This document shows, one piece after another, positions 25,801 through 37,856 of a DNA stretch of 64,000 nucleotides (positions are counted from its first letter, which is position 1; each line of letters starts with the position of its first letter). The notes under the pieces are model-generated. The model had not been told where the DNA came from. It did no database searches and saw only the letters and a program-made list of their open reading frames with translations. This DNA comes from Prunus persica (taxonomy: Eukaryota; Streptophyta; Magnoliopsida; Rosales; Rosaceae), in NCBI RefSeq assembly GCF_000346465.2, contig NC_034010.1:7325103-7389102 (forward strand), in the 5' to 3' direction. The position numbers and the translations under genes were made by a program.

Positions 25801-26731
25801 CCGGTAATGACCATAATTGCCACACCTAAAACACTCGACATTTGACTTGTCGACATTTGAATCATGATTGTATGACTGCCTTCGGCCTCTGCTGCTGTTG
25901 CTTCCAGAATTATAATAGCCTCTACTGCTACTCACGGAATCATAAGTGTCTTTGCTCCCAGAATCATCATTGGATTTGTTCCCATCTTTGCTACCTCGAC
26001 CTCTTCCATGGCTGCCTCCTCTACCACGTCCTCGACCACGACCATCACAACCTCTTGCTGCCAGAGAATCACTATTTGTTGAAACTTTCAACGCATGTTC
26101 CTCATATGTACTCCTATTGATCTTCTACTCATGTACAAGCAAGGAACTCTACAGCTTAATCAATTGAAAGCTGCTCAACATCATTTGACTCCTCAATGGA
26201 GCACATAACGTAATGAAACTTTGTAGTCATAGATCACAGCATCTTTTCTACGATGGTCACGTCTTCCATCTTCGCGCCATGGATACTCATCTTGTTTGCA
26301 ATTGCCATTGCTTTTGAAAAATAGTCATTGATGGACTCTCCTTGTTTCATCTGAAGAGTCTCAAAATCTTTCCTCAGTGCTTGCAGCATTGAGCGCTTCA
26401 CCTTTGTTGAGCCCTAATACTTCTTCATGGAATCCCAAATTTGCTTGGAAGTATCTTTTTGGAGAATGGTCTCCAAAATGGAACGATCAACAACTTGGAA
26501 TAAGTAATTTTTCTCCTTCAAATATTTTAGCTTGGATTCGTCCAATTTCTTTTGTTGTAGCTCTGTCAGCACCACTCCACTTTCCGGCTCTATTATACCA
26601 GTTTCCACAAGAGTCTAGTATTCTTTAGACCTCAGGAAATTCTGCATCAACATGCTCCAATGATCATAATGACCATCAAAGCATGGTATGGCTGGCTACA
26701 CATAGTTGTCTGTAACTTTGTTAGACGCCAT
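22814..26731 (-). pseudogene. Copia gag-pol, inactivated
   Basis: The frame starts at an ATG near 26731 (MASNKVTDNY). In order on the minus strand: a UBN2-type gag (about 26700-26150), a zinc knuckle CFRCGNYGHYRSEC (about 25830), an aspartic protease with LDTGCNNHM (about 25660), GAG-pre-integrase (HLCYGHLNF), the integrase core (25491-24724), reverse transcriptase in several pieces (24419-23605), and RNase H (to 22814). Gag, protease, integrase, RT, RNase H is the copia order. Several stops and frame changes separate the pieces. Two catalytic positions are also altered: the integrase block usually read HTDICGP is HSNICGP, and the RT YVDD box is YVDN. This copy cannot make active enzyme. Confidence 0.9.
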
Positions 26732-26805
26732 AGAAACTTACTGTCGTAAGTGCAATAATAGCTTACTGCTTTTGTGGGAACTTTTACGTCAGGCCCCATT
26801 AGGGA

Positions 26806-26817
26806 GCTCTGATACCA
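26806..26817 (-). other. Copia primer binding site (tRNA-iMet type)
   Basis: TGGTATCAGAGC on the minus strand, two bases inside the 5' LTR. It is complementary to the 3' end of initiator tRNA-Met, the usual primer of plant copia elements. Confidence 0.9.
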
Positions 26818-26819
26818 AA

Positions 26820-27112
26820 TGTAGAGTTAAACTCAAAATCCAAACATAGGTGAGAGGAGGTGCTGGAAAGCGTAATTGTATATTGATAATGTTGAACTTA
26901 AATAGAACGTTACATCTCCAAACTATGCTGAATTCAAGGGCATGACTCCTGCTAACTTAATCCATTACTGACACTACTAACAAACTGCTCCACTACTGGG
27001 AGACTCCTAAAGACTTGGTAGAACATAACAACGTGCAACATAACTTCCTATAGAATAGGATAATTAGTTTATTTAATTAAAACAACTCCTGTAACTAGAT
27101 AAAATCTTAACA
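26820..27112 (-). repeat. Copia 5' LTR
   Basis: Right LTR, 293 bp, with the same ends as 22446-22738 and about 18 differences. The other TSD half CGTCG follows at 27113-27117. Confidence 0.93.
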
Positions 27113-29403
27113 CGTCGTCTTTGTTATTGGGTTTCTTAGTTTATGGTTTGTAGTACTCACTTGTTGGACTTGTTTATGGAGTCTATTGACAATATCGTTT
27201 CTGGATTCCACAATACATTGGCAATCTTGGAGTCCGAGGAGGTGGAAGTTGTTAAGGTGGAGGAGTTGGAAGAGCTGCATGCAGAGCCTTTCCTTATGGT
27301 GAGACGATTTCTTACATCTAAGCCTTTCCACCAAGCCTCTCTAATTAGGACTTTGAAACATGTATGGCATACGCGAGAAGAGTTTTCGCCTATTCCGTTG
27401 GAGGACCCTTCTCTGCTTCTTTTCTCCTTTAAGAATGAGTTCGATAAGAGGAAAATTATGCAGGAATCTCCTTGGAATTTTGATCGGGCCCTCTTGCTTT
27501 TTGGGGCTAAATACGGATGGGTCGATCCTATTATACTACCTTTGGATTCTCCGTGTTTCTGGGTGTGAGTCCAACGTATCCCCCCTTTATTCCCGACCAT
27601 AGCGATGAGGGAAAGGATTGGAAATTTCCTGGGGACTTGTATTGCGGTTGGCTGTGGGTTGAATGGAGATTGTTTGGGTTGCTTCTTGCGTATTCGAGTA
27701 AATTTGAAGATCACTGAACCATTGAAACGACATGTTACCCTGCGATTAGCACCAGACGAACCCGGCAAACAATACTAAATATAATATGAAAGATTGCCCT
27801 ATTTGTTTTCTCTATTGTGGAAGGTTAGACCATCTCGGCTCTAGCTGCGACTTCAAGAGCTCTGGGACAGTGGCGGTGGAACAGTATGGGCAATGGAAGA
27901 CGGCAATTAAAGATCTTTTCAGCATATGTGTAGTGGTTGGCCTAAAGGCTCGCCGATTTGGTTTGTTTGTAAGTATACCTAAGACTTCATAGATAAATCT
28001 GTGACTCTCAGGTGTCGTAAGGACATTGGTGGCTGTGTTTACACTCTAGGAAAGGAGTAAGATGGATATGGTGGTAGGGGAGGAGACAGAGGGACTGTTC
28101 GATAGGCAGGTTTGTAAAAAAAGGCGGGTGCAAATAGAAGAGGTGGGTAATTCGGTCCCTTAAGTTTTAGAGCCATGTGGTGAGTTTTGTGATGTCCTTG
28201 TTATTGCTACCTACGAATTTGTGGGCACCTTGCCCAAAGCTAGGGCAGGGGAGGGAGGTGTTGAGAATGGTAAACAGGTGGTGGTGTGAGAGTTGGAGTT
28301 AGACTCAGATCAACAGGCTATTCCAACGGCACTAAGAAACGGCGACAAAGGGAAAGAAGTATTCTATCTTTCTTACCATGGAATGGATGTGAGTATTCTG
28401 TCTTTCCTATCAGGATATATTGATGCGTGGATTGGAGGTTTGGAAAGGTTTTCTTTTCGCTTCACTGGGTTTTATGGGATACAGTGACCAATCATATAAT
28501 GCACTATGGGGAGCTTTTGCGGCAATTGGCCGAGGAAAGTAATGGACCTTAGCTGGTAAGGGGGATTTTAATGAAATTCTTGAAGTCCATGAATATTGTG
28601 GGCAAAAATTTAGATCAATGTCTCCGATGAGGGATTTTGCTGTTGCCCTCAATGATTGTGGGCTCACCACAGTGCAAGTTTACTTGGACTAACAGATGGC
28701 AAGGAGAAGGCAATGTTAAACTCAGACTGGATAGAATGGTGGCCAATGCGGCTTTCGTTGGGACTTTTCCAGAGATCCTCACCCACCATCTTAATTCTAT
28801 TGTTTCTGATCATTTGCCTATCCTCACATATTTTGAATCGTCTCATGTGGAGTAGACAGGTAGGAGATTTATGTTTGAGGATATGTGGACCACCGTTGAT
28901 GGTTGCCAGGAAGTGATTTCAAATGCTTGGGAGGGTCTTGGTTCGATAGTGGTCAAACTAAAGGGATGCCAAGTTTCTCTACAACGGTGGAACAAAGAGA
29001 AGGTTGGTTCCATCCCAAGACAGATTCGACGTATACAATGCAAACTAGATGATTTACAAGGAAGACCATTTACTACAACAGTGGATGGTCAACATCGGGT
29101 TTGATCTCAAGAGCTTGATTCTATCTTGGAGAGGGAGGAAATGATGTGGCGTCAAAAGTCTCATGTCTTGTGCATGAAACATGACGATAGAAATACTAGG
29201 TCCTTTCATGGGCAAGGTAAATAGAGGGGGCGGCAAAACAGACTGAATGGAGTGTTTGATATAGATGGGGTATGATGTACTTCCCGAGATGTTATAGGGG
29301 GTATCTTTGGAAACTATTTTCAAGATTTGTTCACGTCGTTGGGGCCACCAGACTATACTGCAATTTTGGATGTGGTGAGGCCATCAGTGACCATAGAACA
29401 TAA
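27113..29403 (+). pseudogene. LINE 1: L1-type non-LTR retrotransposon, 5' part, decayed and truncated
   Basis: ORF1 (about 27143-27568, continuing in other frames) shows a DUF4283-like block: FLTSKPFHQASLIRTLKHVW, FSFKNEFDKRKIM and ESPWNFDRALLLF. A zinc-knuckle-like CGRLDHLGSSC follows at about 27822-27855. ORF2 begins with an endonuclease region: NALWGAF near 28500, GDFNEIL near 28565, then FTWTNRWQ and SDHLPIL near 28810. It ends at about 29400 in the linker before reverse transcriptase (AILDVVRPSV), where a CACTA-type terminus starts. Stops and frameshifts are frequent. The RT half is not in the window. The copia element lies in the 5' part of this LINE. Confidence 0.8.
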
Positions 29404-29660
29404 CACTACTACAAAATTGTAAAATCACGACACCAAATAGACGACCATGAAGTTTAAAACCGTCATTGTGTTTTAAAACTGTTGTAGTATACCGTCATCG
29501 TGTTTTAAAACCATCAGTGAAGTTCAAAACTATCATAGAGAACAGAACACTATTACCAAACTATCATAGTATACTATCTTATACACCACTAAAATCAATT
29601 TGGGTAGTTTCACGACGCTTGTAAATTACAACCGTCATCTTTTAAAACACGCTAGCTCCT
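29404..29660 (+). mobile_element. CACTA-type DNA transposon terminus with subterminal repeats
   Basis: Begins CACTACTACAAAATTG, the hallmark end of plant CACTA (En/Spm) elements, cutting the LINE 1 reading frame. The next 250 bases repeat variants of ACCGTCATTGTGTTTTAAAAC and ACYATCATAG in both orientations, as in CACTA subterminal regions. No matching opposite end (TTTTGTAGTAGTG) was seen, so extent and transposase content are unknown. Confidence 0.65.
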
Positions 29661-32504
29661 TAAGAGAGTTCGCTCTAAACCTAAAATTTTTAGATTTCCC
29701 TAAGCTCGAAAACATTTCGTCTTGAACTCTCGCAGCGCCCTCTCAACTCTCAAATCTTCCTAATCTTCCTAATCTCTCTCCCTCCCTCAACTCTTGCCTC
29801 CGATGAGACCTCTAAGAGAGACTCCACTGTTGAAATCGACAACCCAACTTCGTCATCACAGATCTCTTTTCCCTCGATAGTCGCTCGTTACTAGTACAAG
29901 ACTTGGCAGTTTCAATTTGAAATCCTAAAACGACGGTGTTATTGTTGGTCCTTTTTTCCATCGGTCACTCCCTCTGCCGCCTGTGGAGGTCGACTTGCCC
30001 AGAGGAGCGGAGAGGTCGTTGGATCAACACCAATGCCTCGATTGATGTTTCTTGGCTCGCAAAGAGGACTCTTTTGATACTTGAACAAAATTGAAAGTTG
30101 AATCAATTTGATAGAAACGAGCGGGCTCGGTTAGGGCCCTGTTCCTCGATTCCTCTTGATCCTGATTCGTGAGGTTGCGTAGGCGTGTCACTATTGGGTA
30201 TTAGACCAGCCCAATAGACCTAGTATGGAGAAACGTTGTGAGTTGCTTTGGTGATATTCACGCTTCTTTCTGGACTTCCTCTCAAGCCATTATTCTCCAA
30301 GGGGGCTACTAGCCTGGATTAGTTCTTTTCTATGCCTCAATTAAGAGGACTTCAATATTCTTTCGTTCGTGTATGTCAGCCTGACAAGTATGAACGGTAC
30401 CTGAGCAAGCAGGGGGAAAAACCAAGATCATGGTTAATAATACCCTGTTTGGGTTTAGCAACCTGATTCAACATTCATATAACCCTCGGATTGGGCTAAC
30501 AGTTAGTTCGGGCCTAATGACATAATTCGGGCCAAAATCAACCTCTTATTTCTTGGGCTATCACTGTTCCATTCGGGCCCAGATCTCTCTTTTTGGGTCC
30601 GAATGATAAGTTTACCGAGGTGATTTATAATTTTCGTCTAGACGATCAAGTGATGAATGTTTAATGAAATAGTTAAAACAGATTCTACAATCTTTTCGTC
30701 TAACTTAGGTATGAATGAAAATAAGAAAACTTTTAAACTAATCCAATTGATTAATCTTAAACATAAAGTACAAAGTAAGGAAAGACTGGAGATTTCTCTA
30801 TCCAGTTAGATGATTACTTGAATTCAAATTGATCATTTTAGAAGAAAATCATACCATTAAGATGGCAGAGCAACAAAGATGAGCGCAGGAGTTGTCAACT
30901 GGCTATCTGGAAACTTAGGCAGGTTGATTCGAAAAGATCTTGAGCTTTTCAAGTGTTTTTGAGACGTTGCGTCTAGTTTGGAGAGAGAGTCCTCTTCTTT
31001 TGTGGTGGAGGCTCTTTATTTATAGACAAGGATAGAGCTTGCAATGATGGAAGTTGAAAAAGGACATTTAGTTTGCTGTCCAAAGTCAGCTGTTGGTTCA
31101 TTGATCTAAACGAGTTCGTAGAAGGAATGATGGAACATCTCTGACAAGAACTACTGGTACTTCGTGATGCTCTTCTGACTTGAACCCTTTGTAACCGAAA
31201 ATCTAGTTGGCAACTTGGTCCTTTTCTGGTTTTAGTGGTTTATGTACAAGTTGCTTCCTTGCTGGGTGAGAAGAAGGTCAAGTCTTTATTAATGCTGATA
31301 ACCTCTTTTAGCTCCTCACGTGTGCCTACGTATAACGGTTACCCATTTTTTTTTTTTTATAACTTTAATGTGACTTAAAAGTCTGGGCTTCCTAATTTTG
31401 GGCCTTAAACTAACTTATTTATGCTGAAAGCCTTTGAAGAAAACGAGGACCCTCTGGTTTTGAGGAAAAAACAAATGCTGTTGGGCATGGACCTTCTTAA
31501 AATATTCTTTTTGAAAATTAAACCATTTTTTGGTCTACTTACCAAAACTGGGTACAAACAGTTGTATAAGCCATTGCAGAGAAAAGTCTGTTGCTTTTAG
31601 AACCCACGCTGCACAGCATAAGGCAACACTGGTTGTTTCAGATCAAGCTTTTCAATCTGCCATGCAATTCAAATGTCGTTAGCGTCACAGTGGCAGTGGG
31701 AGACTGCCATAGCCGGCGCCGTCGACGAGTTTGCCACCGTCGCCGTGATGCATTCCCTAGATATACGTACGAGTTCAATTCCACAATGGTCGAGTCTCCA
31801 ATCTTCCAACTTACAAGAACACGACTCAAGCAATTTATGCAATTTCATATTTTTTATTTATTCCGATTTCAATTCTGGGTCTTAGATTTATGTTGATTTA
31901 CGAATTTTTGAAGTTTTCGTTTATTTTGTAAATACTTAGTTTTTCTATGCAATAAAGTTTCACATTGGCTTGGATTTTTGTGAAGTGACTTGGGAACAGG
32001 TTGGTTGAAAATTAAATTCATTACTTCTATGTGTTTTTCTATTTCTGTGGATTTTGGGGCTTCGGGGATTTTACTTTTGGGTTGTTATTTCATCAATGTT
32101 GTTCTGTTCCTTAGTTTTGAGAATATATGCACAAATTTTCTTTGGTTTGACATTTGCTTGGGAATTGAGAGAGGAACGCTGAATTTGGGAAAGACAGTCA
32201 AAACAGATGAATAAGAACAAGACTGTAAATTTCGTCCTGTCTTATTCACAATACTTGCTTATGTAGCTCATGTATATGAGTGTAGGTATTTTGATTGTCA
32301 TCGTAATACATTTTAGATTTAAGAATTTGGTTTCATGAAACTTTGTTTCTATTCGTGGTTTCTGTTCTCTAGCCCATGTGTGATCTATAATTTCCTTATA
32401 CTATGTGCAGGCTTGCTTAAGACAGATAAAAGAATGTAAGTATAGGTGGGTGTGGTGTGGGTAGTGGAGAATTTTGAATCTTTCAATTCTTAGATGACCC
32501 CTGA
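29661..32504. other. Gene-less region between CACTA terminus and gypsy element, with LTR-like sequence
   Basis: No protein-coding gene is supported. The segment ending near 31560 (GGGTACAAACA in plus orientation) resembles the start of a minus-strand LTR, TGTTTGTACCC. A good TATA box (TATAAATAAAG on the minus strand) lies near 31018-31028, followed downstream by CT-rich leader-like sequence. This suggests a solo or orphan LTR of roughly 30.2-31.56 kb, but neither end nor a TSD could be fixed. The rest may belong to the CACTA element or to unrelated old repeats. Confidence 0.4.
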
Positions 32505-32509
32505 AGTAG

Positions 32510-32914
32510 TGATCCAAAACTTCTAGTCGATAGAACTATGAATTCCTAGTTTATAGGAATAAGGGAATGAAAGGAATTTTAAGACAATTAGAGAAACAAA
32601 AGGAAGAAGCTAAGGAACTGCTTTGAGTTCTGCCTTTTTGAATTGCTTCCCTATTTCAATGAATAACTTACATATTTATATAAGGTTCGGTTGCTAAAAT
32701 TAACTAAACTAAAATAGTAAATTCTTTTAAGCCATAAAGAATGAATGGCCTAAAATCTTACTTAATTTGAACCATTAACTTTTTATGGTTTATAACAATT
32801 CGTTATAAACCATTAGTTTTTATGGTTTTAAATAACTTAATAATATAATATAATATAATAAATTATAATTATATTATATTATGTTTATTTTTGTTGGTAG
32901 ATCCTCCTGGATCA
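32510..32914 (-). repeat. Gypsy 3' LTR
   Basis: 405 bp. In plus orientation it starts TGATCCAAAACTTC and ends CCTCCTGGATCA, so TGATCC...GGATCA form short inverted ends. It includes an AT-rich block of TAATATAATATAATA repeats near 32845-32880. Confidence 0.93.
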
Positions 32915-32927
32915 TGGCTCCCCCATC
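32915..32927 (-). other. Gypsy polypurine tract
   Basis: GATGGGGGAGCCA on the minus strand, immediately before the 3' LTR. Confidence 0.75.
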
Positions 32928-33124
32928 TAAGATGCTTGAGCTCCTGGTCAAGCTACATTGAGATGAGGAAACTCTAGTATTGCCTTGTCTCGAATATACC
33001 ATTTCGATTTGCTGGGAAGTTGCCCTTTACTACCAATACGAAAATACTCATACTTTCCATGTCGAGTCTCACGAACCTTTTGTTCCAATATACAATCCTG
33101 CTGCAAAGGATCTTCTTGTTCAAT

Positions 33125-36100
33125 CTACAAGTCATCAACTGATGGAAGACGAGTGTCTTCTTCGGGATCATCATCAAGTAGAGATGGCTCAAAAAGTTTA
33201 AGATTCTCGGCATTGATGACCGAGTACATATGCATGTATGGTGGTAATTCAAGTTGAAAGGCATTATCACCAATTTGTTTGATGATCTTGAACGGTCCAT
33301 AACGAATAGGCTTCAGTTTCTTGCCTTCACCGGTTAGCCGCTCCTTTCCAAGGTGTAACCATACTAGGTCACCTTCTTTAAAGTTACATGGCACACGATG
33401 CTTATCATGGCGAGCTTTATACCGTTGTTGAGAACGTTTCAATTGTGCCTCTACTTCAATATGAATCTTTCTGACTCGTTTGAGAAATTTTTTTTGCTCG
33501 AATATGTTCTTCTTCTTCTTTCCCACTTAATGGTTGGTCACTCATAGTGAATGCTAAATCAAAAGGACTCTGGGGTAAATAACCCAAACAAACCTCAAAT
33601 GGAGATTTGAGTGTGGAACCATGAATTGCTTGGTTAAAAGCAAATTGTAAGTAAGGGAGACTTTCATCCCAAGTCTTTGGATGCTTTGAATTGTAACCCC
33701 TCAATAAGTGTACCATAGTCCGGTTTACAACCTCTGTTTGCCCATCTGTCTGTGGATGAAATGCAGTACTTCTTTTCAATCTAGTATCCATCATTTCCCA
33801 TAAAGACCTCCAGAAATGCCCTAAGAATCGACTGTCTCTATCAGAAATAATTGATGTAGGTAAGCCAAAATACTTCCAAACATGTTGGAAAAATAACTTA
33901 GCAGCTCCTTCTCCAGTAACGGTCTTCTTGCATGGAATGAGAATCACCATCTTACTGAAACGATCTACCACCACAAACAAGTAGTCATTTCCAGACTTGG
34001 TTTTAGGCAATCCACCTAAGAAATCCATCGAGATACTCTCCCAAGGTCGGCTAGGTACTGGCAATGGAAGATACAGTCCTAACTTTCTATTGGAAGGCTT
34101 TGATGTGTTGCATAGAACACAACCTCGAATGTATCGTGAAACATCGAGATGCATCTTTGGCCAATACACATAGCGACGAAGATTCAATAAAGTCTTCTCA
34201 ACTCCAAAATGTCCTGCTACTTTGGAAGTATGAGCCTCACGAATCCACTGCAATCTGTCGCCATATTCTGGAATGCACAATTGTGTTCCCTTGTACATTA
34301 GTCCATTCTTCAATTGGAACTCACTAGTCTTTCCTTGTTGTAGCTTGGCATATGCTGAGTTTAAATCAGTATCTGTGTCATACCCTTTGGCATATTCAGA
34401 AGGAACAATGGGTTGGATTTGCATTGCCACCAGCAATGCGGAACTAACTGGTGTAGGTGGTCTAGATAACATATCTGCCAACTTATTAGTTGTTCCTTTC
34501 TTGTACTTTATCACAATATTGAATTGTTGTAGGTAAGACATCCATTTCATATGGCGAACATGCTGCAACTTAGACTGTGTAGTTAAAAATTGAAGAGGTT
34601 TATGATCTGAGTGAACTACAACTTCTTTTCCCAACAAGTAAGCTCTCCAATGCTTCACTGCTTGATGCATTGCATACAGCTCCTTGTCATAAGTTGGATA
34701 ATTCAATACCGATCCACTAAACATCTCAAAATGGTATGCAACTGGTTTCCCATCCTGAAATAATACGGCTCCCATTGCATAGTTTGATGCATCTGCTTCT
34801 ACGTCAAATGGTTTCTGCAAATTCGGTAATGCTAGTACTGGGGCCTCTGTAATCTTTCGTTTCAACAATTGGAAAGATTCTTCATGGTTTCTCGACCATT
34901 CAAACTTTTGATTGGCTTTTCTAAGTGAATGTAAGGGTGCTGCAATTTGTGAAAAGTGCCGAATAAACTTTCGCAAATATTGACATGCACCTATAAAGCT
35001 CCGAACTTCAGTCACTGAACGGGGTGTAGGCCATTGAGAAATCACATGTACTTTCTCTAGGTCCATTTTCAGTTCTCCTCCACCAACAATGAATCCCAGG
35101 TATACGAGGTGTTGTTTCCCAAATTCACACTTCTTACCATTTAATTGTAACTGATTTGTTCGTAGAACCTCCAAAACTTGAGCAATATGATGAAGATGGT
35201 CCTCCCATGTGACACTAAAAATGAGAATGTCATCTAAGTATACAATGACGAAGTCGTCAATGAAAGGGCGGAGTACCTCATTCATCAATCGCATGAAGGT
35301 AGCTGGAGCATTACATAACCCGAATGGCATGACTAACCACTCGAAGAGTCCCTGCTTTGTTTTGAATGCAGTCTTCCAAGTATCTTCTTCATGTATGCGG
35401 ACTTGGTGATAGCCAGATTTGAGATCAAGCTTAGTGAAGTAGTGTGCACCATGTAGTTGATCTAGTAGGTCATCAATCCTCGGCAATGGATACCGATTCT
35501 TAATGGTTATTTTGTTGAGTGCCCTATAATCAACACACATACGCCAGCCTCCGTCTTTCTTAGGCACAAGTAACACTGGCGAACCACATGGGGAGCAGCT
35601 AGGTTTGATGATTCCTTGTTCAAGAAGTCCCTGAATTTGCTTTTTGATCTCGTCAGATTCCATCAAAGAAGTACGATACAGACCTAAGTTTGGTAGAGGT
35701 GAATCTCCTACCAACTGGATCTCATGCTCTATAGCTCTCTGTGGTGGCAAACCTTGCACATCATGAAATAAGTCCTTGAACTTCTCCTGCAATTTTCCTA
35801 TGTCTGAGCATTGCGTAGGAGATAAAGACAATGTAGACAATGTCACAGCTCCAGAACTTTGATCTTGTGGTCGAATCATCAACAAAACAAATCGCCCACA
35901 TGAATTGACTAACCTCTTGGCTTGGTTAGCTGTCAGCAAATTATCTGTAAGCAAATTATTTGTAGCTTGAGGCTTGCAAGCGTTGATGTGGAACTCCTTC
36001 CCATCCTTCACAAGTCGATACTTGCGAAGCCTCCGATAGTGGATGGCATCTCGGTCCCATAAATATGGACTGCCTAATATGACTTGGCAAACATCCAAAG

Positions 36101-37409
36101 GAACCACCTCACATGTCACCTCATCGATATATCGATTGGTGACAGCAAATTTGAAGGTACATTGCTTCGTGATCTGTAAGTCAACATCTTTCTGAATCCA
36201 TCCTAGCGGGTACGGCTTAGGATGTGGTGTGGTTTCTAAACCCACTTTTCTTACTAAAGCCTCTGAAATCAGGTTTTTCTGACTTCCAGGGTCAATGATA
36301 GCTTGTACAACACTTTGCTTCACCTGAATATTCACATGAAATAACTCTTCACGGTTGTATGTGTCTTCAATATCTGCTGGTCTTGTCATAAGGGTAAGTG
36401 TAACATCAGGTTGCTTCAATTCTGGAAGCTCTTCTGCTTGTTGTGTAGTTAAGGTGGCTTTTCTGTCATTTCTCCCCTGGTTGTTTTTCTCGCGCTTTGG
36501 CCGTAACTCAGGATGGAGTATCCAGCACTTGTCTTTGGCATGTCTACTGGTTTGACAGTGATCACAGTATACCTTCTGTGTCTGACCTTCCTTGCTCTGC
36601 TTCCCCTTTTTCTGCCAGTCAGTTTTGTTGACAGGTTTTGATCTGTCATCCTTCTTGTCAGTTCTTTTATTTTTCGCCTCAATGGCGATGGCCTTCACAG
36701 TAGCTTCTTCAATGGTGTCTACGGTGAACAATTTTAGTTCTTTCCGTATGTAGTCGGCAAGACCTCCGATATACTTCATGAAAACGTCGTAGTCATCGAC
36801 GTCAATGTCCAGAACCATAGCTTGGTTGTGGAACTCTGTTGTATACTCTTGTACATGTTGTCCAAATCTTTGTCTGAAGTGTTGCCATTTATACCATCTT
36901 TCATCTTCATAGCCAACTGGATAAAATTGTTTTCTCAAAAGCTTCTTGAAGTTCTTCCAAGTCAATTCTGAGACATCATACCGTCTCTGATAGGACTTCC
37001 ACCATGTAAGGGCATGGCTTGAAAGTTTCAAACTCGCAAATTTTATTTTTTGCACATTAGAATACTTATAAACTGTGAAATAAGTTTCTAATGTGTCTAC
37101 CCAGTTATCTAGCTTTTCAGGATCAACATCTCCTTTATATATAGGGATGTCAACCTTAAAATCAATCTTTAAGGTATCAATAGAATTTTTATTGTCACCT
37201 GATTCAGCTTCCTTTTTCATTGGATCAGCTTGTATGTCGTCTTCATCTTCGCTATCCTCAAGTTTAGTGATGCGATCGCCATCATTAGATGTATCCTGTT
37301 TGTTTTCTCCAGTCATATTGCCTCTCTTGGACCTTGGCTTTCGGTGTACGAGCAAAGGACCCAAAAGTTCTTCTCCAGAAGCTTTGCATTGGTTGCGAGT
37401 TGAGACCAT
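33125..37409 (-). CDS. Gypsy gag-pol polyprotein with one frameshift near the C-terminus
   Basis: One frame of 1317 codons runs from 37409 to 33456. Domains: gag (about 70-250), zinc knuckle CDHCQTSRHAKDKC (282-295), protease with IIDPGS (about 371-376, Asp kept but the usual D-S/T-G is D-P-G), reverse transcriptase with catalytic YLDD (724-727), RNase H (FDVEADASNYAMGA...HSDHKPL), and integrase with an HHCC zinc region and the DDE residues in SMDFLGG, SDRDSRF and GQTEVVNR. The chain then breaks at an 8-base T run (33487-33494, plus strand). The remaining C-terminal part continues in another frame to 33125, with KARHDKHRVPCNFKEGDLVW and YGPFKIIKQIG, the usual tail after integrase. One base too many in the run explains the break. 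PR-RT-RH-INT order defines Ty3/gypsy. I do not assign a clade. Confidence 0.92.
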
Positions 37410-37437
37410 AAACCACCGTCACCCACTCGGATCTGGT

Positions 37438-37449
37438 GCTCTGATACCA
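37438..37449 (-). other. Gypsy primer binding site (tRNA-iMet type)
   Basis: TGGTATCAGAGC on the minus strand, just inside the 5' LTR. It is the same word as in the copia element. Confidence 0.9.
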
Positions 37450-37451
37450 CT

Positions 37452-37856
37452 TGATCCAAAACTTCTAGTCGATAGAACTATGAATTTCTAGTTTATAGGA
37501 ATAAGGGAATGAAAGGAATTTTAAGACAATTAGAGAAACAAAAGGAAGAAGCTAAGGAACTGCTTTGAGTTCTGCCTTTTTGAATTGCTTCCCTATTTCA
37601 ATGAATAACTTACATATTTATACAAGGTTCGGTTGCTAAAATTAACTAAACTAAAATAGTAAATTCTTTTAAGCCATAAAGAATGAATGGCCTAAAATCT
37701 TACTTAATTTGAACCATTAACTTTTTATGGTTTATAACAATTCGTTATAAACCATTAGTTTTTATGATTTTAAATAACTTAATAATATAATATAATATAA
37801 TAAATTATAATTATATTATATTATGTTTATTTTTGTTGGTAGATCCTCCTGGATGA
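37452..37856 (-). repeat. Gypsy 5' LTR
   Basis: 405 bp, about four differences from the 3' LTR. The outer end reads GGATGA instead of GGATCA, so the terminal TG...CA has been lost on this side. TSD AGTAG follows at 37857-37861. Confidence 0.93.

Larger units (their letters stand above)
22446..27112 (-). mobile_element. Ty1/copia LTR retrotransposon, complete but decayed
   Basis: Minus-strand element with two 293-bp LTRs (22446-22738 and 26820-27112), each TG...CA. It is flanked by a perfect 5-bp target-site duplication CGTCG (22441-22445 and 27113-27117). An iMet-type primer binding site follows the 5' LTR and a polypurine tract precedes the 3' LTR. The internal gag-pol region is broken by stops and frameshifts. 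I count about 18 LTR mismatches by eye (about 6%), implying a fairly old insertion. It sits within the 5' part of LINE 1 and is therefore younger than that LINE. Confidence 0.93.
32510..37856 (-). mobile_element. Ty3/gypsy LTR retrotransposon, young and nearly intact
   Basis: A 5.35-kb minus-strand element. Two 405-bp LTRs (32510-32914 and 37452-37856) differ at only about four positions by eye (about 1%). They are flanked by the 5-bp target-site duplication AGTAG (32505-32509 and 37857-37861). An iMet-type primer binding site, a purine tract and one long gag-pol frame are present. One end base of the 5' LTR is changed, and one single-base frameshift interrupts the end of pol. Low LTR divergence makes this the most recent datable LTR insertion in the window. 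Confidence 0.95.

Noticed and set aside
27157..27768. 203-codon minus-strand open frame
   Set aside because: Antisense of the LINE 1 ORF1 region, which has recognisable sense-strand blocks; treated as a shadow.
31591..31896. Plus-strand ORF with an Arg-rich stretch
   Set aside because: Low-complexity CGCCGTCG codons, no homology recognised, overlapping frames equally open; probably noise next to an LTR-like end.
32974..33300. Small minus-strand ORF near the gypsy 3' end
   Set aside because: Overlaps the pol C-terminal frame in another phase and has no recognisable motif.
33125..37409. Possible endogenous pararetrovirus (RT with YLDD)
   Set aside because: A full integrase with DDE, paired LTRs, primer site and TSD show an LTR retrotransposon; no movement protein or coat signature.
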